Source of the DNA: an uncultured Clostridia bacterium | Lineage (GTDB): Bacteria; Bacillota; Clostridia; Oscillospirales; Oscillospiraceae | Reading direction: 5' to 3' | Length of the DNA stretch: 10,704 nt | Assembly: GCA_945918315.1 (NCBI GenBank) | Contig: CAMEIK010000023.1 | Span: 1-10,704, forward strand | Part shown: piece after piece, positions 6,485 through 10,704 of the stretch | Layout of the letters: each line of letters opens with the position of its first letter | Position numbering within the stretch: position 1 is the stretch's first letter | Made by a program: the position numbers and the translations under genes | The notes under the pieces: model-generated | The model's input: only the letters and a program-made list of their open reading frames with translations | Databases searched by the model: none | Told to the model about the DNA's origin: nothing

Positions 6485-7296
6485 TCCTCGCCCCCCTTAT
6501 CCAGCGCCCTGTGGGCGCCCTCCACAATCTCCTCCGGATTCGGGAGGATGCTTTCGCCCTCGCCCAGGGCCAGATGCGCCAGGAACTCAATATTACCCTC
6601 CGGCCCCTTGACCGGGGACCAGGTCAGGCCCAGGACCCGGAATGAAAGGCTGTCTGCCAGGGAAAGGAACCCTTCCAGCACTTCCCGGTGGGTGCTTTTC
6701 TCCCGGACGACCCCTTTTTTGCCCACCTTTTCTTTCCCCGCTTCAAACTGGGGCTTAATCAGGCAGACCACCTGTCCGGTTTCTTTCAGAAGCGTCTTGA
6801 TCACCGGCAGGACAATTTTCAGAGAAATAAAACTCACATCCACAACGGACAAATCCAGCTTTTCACCAAGCTGCTCCGGTGTCACATAACGGATATTGGT
6901 CCGCTCCATCACCACTACCCGGGAATCGGAACGGATCTTCCAATCCAGCTGGCCATAGCCCACATCGATGGCAAAGACCTTCCGCGCACCCTGCTGCAGA
7001 AGGCAGTCCGTAAAACCGCCGGTGGAAGCGCCGGAGTCACTGCATACATAGTCCTGGGGCCGGATTCCGAAATCCCGCAGGGCCTTCTCCAGCTTCAGGC
7101 CCCCCCGGCTCACATAGGGGCAGGCAGCACCGCGAACCTCAATGGATACGGTTTCCGGAAAGGAAACACCGGGCTTATCCGCTTTTTGTCCATCCACATA
7201 CACAAGCCCGCTCATAATGATTGCCTGGGCCTTGCTCCGGCTGTCGGCGTAACCAAGCTCGGTCAACAGAACATCCAGTCTCTTTTTAACCTTCAT
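6481..7296 (-). CDS. tlyA: TlyA-family rRNA 2'-O-methyltransferase (YqxC-like)
   Basis: A 271-residue protein with an N-terminal S4 RNA-binding domain (KKRLDVLLTELGYADSRSKA, about 4-23, extending to about 60) and an FtsJ/RrmJ-type SAM methyltransferase domain. The SAM-binding motif is DSGASTGGFTD (87-97), followed by DVGYGQLDWK (111-120) and MERTN (130-134). The catalytic tetrad appears intact: Lys68 (GGLKLEK), Asp153 (VVDVSF), Lys181 (LIKPQFE) and Glu237 (NIEFL). TlyA proteins methylate cytidines in 16S and/or 23S rRNA, and an older label is hemolysin. I chose ATG 7296, which overlaps the dxs end by 11 bases and has GAGGGGG about 9 bases upstream. An alternative start 10 codons further up adds a non-family extension. 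Confidence 0.94.
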   Translation of the reverse strand: MKVKKRLDVLLTELGYADSRSKAQAIIMSGLVYVDGQKADKPGVSFPETVSIEVRGAACPYVSRGGLKLEKALRDFGIRPQDYVCSDSGASTGGFTDCLLQQGARKVFAIDVGYGQLDWKIRSDSRVVVMERTNIRYVTPEQLGEKLDLSVVDVSFISLKIVLPVIKTLLKETGQVVCLIKPQFEAGKEKVGKKGVVREKSTHREVLEGFLSLADSLSFRVLGLTWSPVKGPEGNIEFLAHLALGEGESILPNPEEIVEGAHRALDKGGEE

Positions 7297-9175
7297 TTCG
7301 CAGCACCCCCTCCGCAAACGCGGCAATGGAGCCGCCGTCCAATCCGCAGAAATGATACAGCTCCTTCATGGAACCGCCGGGAACATATTCCTTCCCCAGG
7401 TCAAGACCCGATACACGGCAGGTTTCATCCTTCTGCCGAAGCTCGAAAGCCAGCGCCTCCCGGATTCCGGAACCCGCTGCCGCTTCCTCCGCCACAATCA
7501 GCGGTCTGCCGGGCGCCATTTTCCTGAGGATCTCCTCCACGGGAAATACGGACAAGGTCAGCAGCCGCAGGACACAAACGGAAATACCTTTCTGTTCCAG
7601 CAGCTCCGCCGCTTCCAGAACGTTTTCCAGCATGCTGCCGTAGGTCAGAAGGGTCACATCCCTTCCCTGCCGGTGACAAACGATCACGCCCCGGTTTTGG
7701 ACCTCGGCAGAGCCCTGCCAGTCGGATGCCCGATAAGACCCTTCCGTGCCCCGGGGATACCGGATGGCAACAGGGCCGTCATAGCGTTCCACCGCCCAGC
7801 AAAGCATATCCCGCTGCTCGGCAAAGTTCACCGGTGCCAGAATCAGCATACCGGGGGCCATCCGCAGAAAGCCCACATCAAACACGCCATGGTGGGTGGG
7901 TCCGTCATCGCCCACCAGGCCGGCACGGTCGATGGCCAGGACCACATGCAGATGGAGCATGCACACATCCTGAAGAATCTGGTCAAAGGAGCGCTGAAGG
8001 AAGGTGGAGTAGATGGCAGCCACAGGAACCATGCCCTGCTTCGCAAGGCCGCCCGCCATGGAAACAGCATGTTCCTCCGCGATGCCCACATCAAAATACC
8101 GCCTGGGATACCGGCGCATATAGCCTAACAGTCCGGTGCCGCCGGGCATGGCAGCAGTGATGGCGCAGACCCTGGGGTCCCGGGCAGCAAGCTCCAGCAT
8201 GGTATCACCGAAGGAATCGGAAAAGGTCCGGACCTTGGGACCCAGCTTTTTTCCCGTAACCGGGTCGAATTTTCCGATGCCGTGATACTTGGCAGGGTCC
8301 TCCTCCGCGAAAGGATAGCCGCAGCCCTTCTTTGTCACCACATGGACAAGGACCGGCTCCTTCATATCCCGGGCAGATCGAAGCAGACTGATAAGCCCGG
8401 GAAGATTATGCCCGTCCACAGGCCCCAGATAGGTCAGTCCCATATTTTCAAACATTGTGGCCGGAAGCAGGAAACGCTTCAGACGGTTTTTCAGCTTGCT
8501 GCTGGCGATATAGATCCGGTAGCCACCGGGAAGCTTCTTCATAGCCTCCCGGTACCATTGCTTGGCATGCAGATAGTTTTCGCTGGAACGGATCCGGGAA
8601 AGGTGCCGGGACAGACCGCCCTCGCTTTTCCCGATGGACATCTCATTATCATTCAGAATGATAACCATGGGCTCGTGGCTGACAGCAGCGTCGTTCAGCC
8701 CCTCAAAGGACATACCGCCGGTAGCGGCGCCGTCTCCCATGAGGGCGATCACATGGTAGTCCTCCCCCAGCAGCGTCCGGGCTCTGGCCATACCCAGAGC
8801 AATGGAGACGGAACTGGAAGCATGGCCCGCGATAAAGGCGTCGGAAGGGCTCTCCGAGGGTTTGGGGAAGCCGGACATGCCCCCAAACTGCCGCAGATGC
8901 GCAAAATCCGCCCGGCGGCCAGTCAACAGCTTATGGACATAAGACTGATGACCAACGTCAAAAACCAGGCGGTCGACCATTGTATTAAAAACAGTCTCAA
9001 TGGCAACGGTGAGCTCCACCGCGCCTAAGTTTCCGGCAAGATGGCCGCCGGTCTGACTGACGTTTGCGACAAGAAATTCACGAATCTCCCGGCAAAGCTG
9101 AACCCGTTCCTCGTCGTTCAGCCGCAGAAGGTCTTCATGACTGTTTATTTTCTCCAGTAATTTCAATGGTGACAC
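7286..9175 (-). CDS. dxs: 1-Deoxy-D-xylulose-5-phosphate synthase
   Basis: A 629-residue thiamine-diphosphate enzyme joining pyruvate and glyceraldehyde 3-phosphate to make DXP, the entry step of the MEP isoprenoid pathway and a precursor for thiamine and pyridoxal. Seen in order: GGHLAGNLG (43-51), FDVGHQSYVHK (72-82), AGHAS (117-121), the ThDP motif beginning GDGA (147-150) and ending LNDNEMSI (174-181), GPVDGH (251-256), the catalytic glutamate in GIAEEH (364-369), and DRAGLVGDDGPTHHG (416-430). Full length, with the C-terminal transketolase domain intact. The start is GTG 9175, only 6 bases after the oapA stop, with a poor ribosome site (GATAGGT). A TTG three codons later is an alternative. 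Translation is probably coupled to oapA. A dxs directly after oapA matches the known OLE RNA locus. Confidence 0.97.
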   Translation of the reverse strand: MSPLKLLEKINSHEDLLRLNDEERVQLCREIREFLVANVSQTGGHLAGNLGAVELTVAIETVFNTMVDRLVFDVGHQSYVHKLLTGRRADFAHLRQFGGMSGFPKPSESPSDAFIAGHASSSVSIALGMARARTLLGEDYHVIALMGDGAATGGMSFEGLNDAAVSHEPMVIILNDNEMSIGKSEGGLSRHLSRIRSSENYLHAKQWYREAMKKLPGGYRIYIASSKLKNRLKRFLLPATMFENMGLTYLGPVDGHNLPGLISLLRSARDMKEPVLVHVVTKKGCGYPFAEEDPAKYHGIGKFDPVTGKKLGPKVRTFSDSFGDTMLELAARDPRVCAITAAMPGGTGLLGYMRRYPRRYFDVGIAEEHAVSMAGGLAKQGMVPVAAIYSTFLQRSFDQILQDVCMLHLHVVLAIDRAGLVGDDGPTHHGVFDVGFLRMAPGMLILAPVNFAEQRDMLCWAVERYDGPVAIRYPRGTEGSYRASDWQGSAEVQNRGVIVCHRQGRDVTLLTYGSMLENVLEAAELLEQKGISVCVLRLLTLSVFPVEEILRKMAPGRPLIVAEEAAAGSGIREALAFELRQKDETCRVSGLDLGKEYVPGGSMKELYHFCGLDGGSIAAFAEGVLRNEG

Positions 9176-9181
9176 GACCTA

Positions 9182-9772
9182 TCATGATTCTTTCTTTTTC
9201 CGAAACAGCATGCGGAACTGATTCCAGGTATAAATCAGCCTACCCACGCTGTGGACAATGGCGGTGCAGGACCGAATGGCAAAGGTCTTGCCAATGGCTT
9301 TGCCCCCCACAGTCAGCGCCGCAACCAGCGCGGACATGACTAAGGACACCACCTGGGGCCAGGAAAAGGTAAAATGCGTCAGGATCTGGGAGGCAATGGT
9401 TGCGGAGGCGGAACCGGAAACAACACCGCAGATATCCCCCACCACGTCATTGCAGATGGAACTGACCCGCTCCGCGCCGCGAAGCAGAGAAATCGCCTCC
9501 CTGGCGCCGGGTACCTTCCGGGCCGCCATGGAGTGAAAGGGCTTTTCATCGGCGGAGGTCACCGCCACACCGATCACATCGAACACAATGCCCACCAGCA
9601 CAATGGCCAGCAGGATCAGAAAGGCCACGGCAATGCTGCTGTTTTCCATGACCGCGTCAGAAATCAGGCTGATGGCACCCGATACGAAAATGGTTGTGAT
9701 AAAAATTGTGACGACCCACCGAACGGTTTTATTGCGTTCCCGCCTGGATGTGCCGGAATCGGCCTTTGCCAC
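9182..9772 (-). CDS. oapA: OLE RNA-associated membrane protein OapA
   Basis: A 196-residue integral membrane protein with basic N- and C-termini and hydrophobic segments at about 18-40, 47-72, 110-130 and 138-158. A DxxxD motif (NDVVGD, Asp109 and Asp113) lies before the third segment, in a conserved-looking stretch around EKPFHSMAARKVPGA and ERVSSICND. Size, membrane pattern, DxxxD motif and the position between a large structured RNA and dxs fit OapA, the protein that anchors OLE RNA to the membrane in Bacillus halodurans. There the complex is linked to alcohol, cold and magnesium stress. Relatives are often mislabelled as CorB-like magnesium/cobalt transporters. The start is GTG 9772, supported by AAAGGAG (9780-9786) 7 bases upstream. 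The identification rests mostly on context and motif, not on an alignment. Confidence 0.85.
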   Translation of the reverse strand: MAKADSGTSRRERNKTVRWVVTIFITTIFVSGAISLISDAVMENSSIAVAFLILLAIVLVGIVFDVIGVAVTSADEKPFHSMAARKVPGAREAISLLRGAERVSSICNDVVGDICGVVSGSASATIASQILTHFTFSWPQVVSLVMSALVAALTVGGKAIGKTFAIRSCTAIVHSVGRLIYTWNQFRMLFRKKKES

Positions 9773-9786
9773 TGCGATACTCCTTT

Positions 9787-9843
9787 AAAAAGCCCATGTC
9801 GAAACCGGCAAGGCGTCAACGGCAAGCCACTTCGGCATGGGGC
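9787..9843 (-). terminator. U-tailed hairpin at the 3' end of OLE RNA, possible attenuator before oapA
   Basis: On the minus strand, GCCCCATG...CGAA pairs with TTCG...CATGGGC (one bulged C and one mismatch) around an inner GGC/GCC-rich loop, followed by five Ts (9787-9791). The T run abuts the AAAGGAG ribosome site of oapA. This has the form of an intrinsic terminator placed between the RNA and the protein gene. It could release a free OLE transcript while some polymerases read on into oapA and dxs. It might instead be the last stem of OLE RNA itself. Confidence 0.6.
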
Positions 9844-9844
9844 A

Positions 9845-10470
9845 TGAATAAAATTTGTATAAAACGGCGGCAGGCAGGATAAATCTTACGGCTTAGGTCG
9901 GGTTGGCTTTCCCCAAAGGAAACCTGCCGTTGCCGCACAGGCCGTTTCCATTTCATTCCTCAGCCCGGAAGTTGCCAATCCGGGTACCCGATTGCCACTT
10001 AGACCGTACTGCAATCCCCTGCCTGCCCAGCTACGACAGCCTAGGTGTTTTCCACGGCAAAGCGTACTATGATCTTAGCCTCTTTTGCAAGCATGGTTTC
10101 CAGAAGCGATAACGGCAGCAGCCATGGCCATGACCGCCGGCCGCCTGGTCCTCTTTCCCCGCATACTCACTCAAGGCAGGCTACGCTGCACGCAGCACGC
10201 GATTCTGCGCACTGCCTTGCAGGTTCATTTCCTGGCTCGTGCGCGGGCAGGCCCTTCCGGGTTCTCTCCGCCGTCGCACAACACCAAGTCTCCACGGAAA
10301 CCGGGTCGTATGCCCCATGCCGTTGGGGCGCGCCCGGAATCCTTAACCCCCAGCATCCACCCTAAACTGGGCGTAAAAAGCAGACACAAGGGACTTCATC
10401 GCTGTGCCCTTCAAAGGATTTTTAGGCCCTTCCTGGAAGATAGCCGCTTTGACTAGGATACTGCACCGTT
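9845..10470 (-). ncRNA. ole: OLE RNA (ornate, large, extremophilic RNA)
   Basis: About 630 bases lack a credible coding frame and are rich in pairing. Examples: a CCGGG/CCCGG stem (10301-10305, 10333-10337) enclosing GCCCC/GGGGC (10312-10316, 10325-10329); a GGCAG/CTGCC arm closing a GC-rich hairpin around 10170-10220; CAATC/GATTG with GGG/CCC (9976-9994); and GG-TTTCC/GGAAA-CC near 9904-9923. It has its own promoter and is followed by a U-tailed hairpin, then oapA and dxs. OLE RNA is known as a ~600-nt membrane-associated RNA of Firmicutes, encoded next to oapA and MEP-pathway genes, so size and location fit exactly. I see none of the hallmark sequences of RNase P RNA or tmRNA. The ends are approximate: the 5' end comes from the promoter, and the 3' end could extend to 9792. 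Confidence 0.85.
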
Positions 10471-10477
10471 GTTGCTT

Positions 10478-10506
10478 ATATTAGCATATTTCGTTTGTAT
10501 ATACAA
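10478..10506 (-). promoter_or_regulatory. Promoter of OLE RNA with extended -10
   Basis: The -10 TAATAT (10478-10483) is preceded by TGC, giving an extended -10 (TGCTAATAT). A -35-like TTGTAT (10501-10506) lies 17 bases upstream. Transcription would begin near 10470. The surrounding 50 bases are strikingly AT-rich compared with the rest of the window, as expected of a strong promoter. Confidence 0.75.
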
Positions 10507-10539
10507 GTCTTTTTTCGAAAACTGTATATTTGCACAAAC

Positions 10540-10647
10540 CAGAAGCGCCGAATTGTGCTTCTGAAACAAAGCCAGATTCACCCTGTATGCCGGACATACT
10601 CCTTCAGCATACAGATAACCGTTCCCGGTGAAAAACACCGGGAACGG
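10540..10647. repeat. Three consecutive inverted repeats upstream of the OLE promoter
   Basis: From left to right: CAGAAGC/GCTTCTG (10540-10546, 10557-10563); CTGTATGC/GCATACAG (10583-10590, 10607-10614); and CCGTTCCCGGTG/CACCGGGAACGG (10619-10630, 10636-10647), a perfect 12-bp stem with a five-base loop. None has a good U tail on the minus strand (the last is followed by TTATC). They could be terminators or processing sites of the upstream transcript, or sites for a regulator of OLE. No gene is supported between 10507 and 10704. Confidence 0.6.
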
Positions 10648-10659
10648 CACAGTGTGTCA

Positions 10660-10686
10660 AAAAATCCCCATGCGCATTTCGGCGCA
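10660..10686 (-). terminator. Possible terminator of a gene right of the window
   Basis: On the minus strand a short TGCGC/GCGCA hairpin (10671-10675, 10682-10686) is followed by TGGGGA and then six Ts (10659-10664). It may end transcription of a leftward gene whose coding end is beyond the window edge. The stem is short and the six bases between stem and T run weaken the case. Confidence 0.3.
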
Positions 10687-10704
10687 CCACGATTCATGAA
10701 AGCA

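Noticed and set aside
5849..6889. Open plus-strand frame opposite nadK and tlyA
   Set aside because: Antisense to two clear genes, no motif and no start signal.
10045..10456. Plus-strand frames of about 106 and 123 codons across the OLE region
   Set aside because: They are antisense to the structured RNA, with proline/histidine/arginine-rich low-complexity translations and no ribosome site.
9845..10470. RNase P RNA or tmRNA as the identity of the structured block
   Set aside because: I looked for the conserved GAGGAAAGTCCGGGC-type RNase P core and for a tmRNA tag frame with a tRNA-like TTCGA end in the right arrangement and found neither. The oapA-dxs context points to OLE.
10453..10650. 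65-codon minus-strand frame upstream of and overlapping the OLE 5' end
   Set aside because: It spans the inverted repeats and the promoter, has no convincing ribosome site, and encodes no recognisable sequence. Better explained as non-coding.
10657..10704. Sixteen codons open from the right edge to a TGA at 10657-10659, possibly the end of an upstream gene
   Set aside because: Too short to tell from chance, and the sequence overlaps the terminator-like hairpin and repeated motif, so it is not reported as a gene.

Overview
The window looks like chromosomal DNA from a GC-rich member of the Clostridia, most likely an Oscillospiraceae-type anaerobe. The grounds are the Firmicute gene order oapA-dxs-tlyA-nadK-argR-recN, a Gram-positive T-box leader, strong AAGGAGG-type ribosome binding sites, frequent GTG and TTG starts, and protein sequences with a clostridial flavour. 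The genus cannot be fixed from the sequence alone. Every gene I can support is on the minus strand, so transcription runs from the right edge to the left.

Right part (about 10704 to 9773): no protein gene. From right to left there is a probable end-of-gene terminator near the edge, a row of perfect inverted repeats, a good sigma-A promoter with an extended -10, and about 630 bases of densely base-pairable sequence that I assign to OLE RNA (ornate, large, extremophilic). A U-tailed hairpin follows, directly before the next ribosome binding site.

Middle (9772 to 3071): a tightly packed, partly overlapping operon. It holds oapA (membrane partner of OLE RNA), dxs (first step of the MEP isoprenoid pathway), tlyA (rRNA 2'-O-methyltransferase), nadK (NAD kinase), argR (arginine repressor), recN (DNA repair SMC-like ATPase) and a small three-helix membrane protein of unknown function. 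An OLE gene immediately before oapA and dxs is the arrangement known from Bacillus halodurans and relatives, and this is the main argument for the RNA call.

Left part (3028 to 11): a second operon with its own promoter, which matches -35 TTGACA exactly and has 17 bp spacing. It opens with a T-box leader whose specifier codon reads UAC (tyrosine), followed by the leader terminator. The genes are an M28-family metallopeptidase with an inserted membrane segment, tyrS (tyrosyl-tRNA synthetase) and a GNAT acetyltransferase, and then two hairpins that probably end transcription. Uncharged tRNA-Tyr should therefore raise both the peptidase and the synthetase.

The most interesting item is the OLE RNA/OapA unit, with its own promoter and a possible attenuator between RNA and protein gene. 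The second is the tyrosine T-box that places a membrane peptidase ahead of tyrS.
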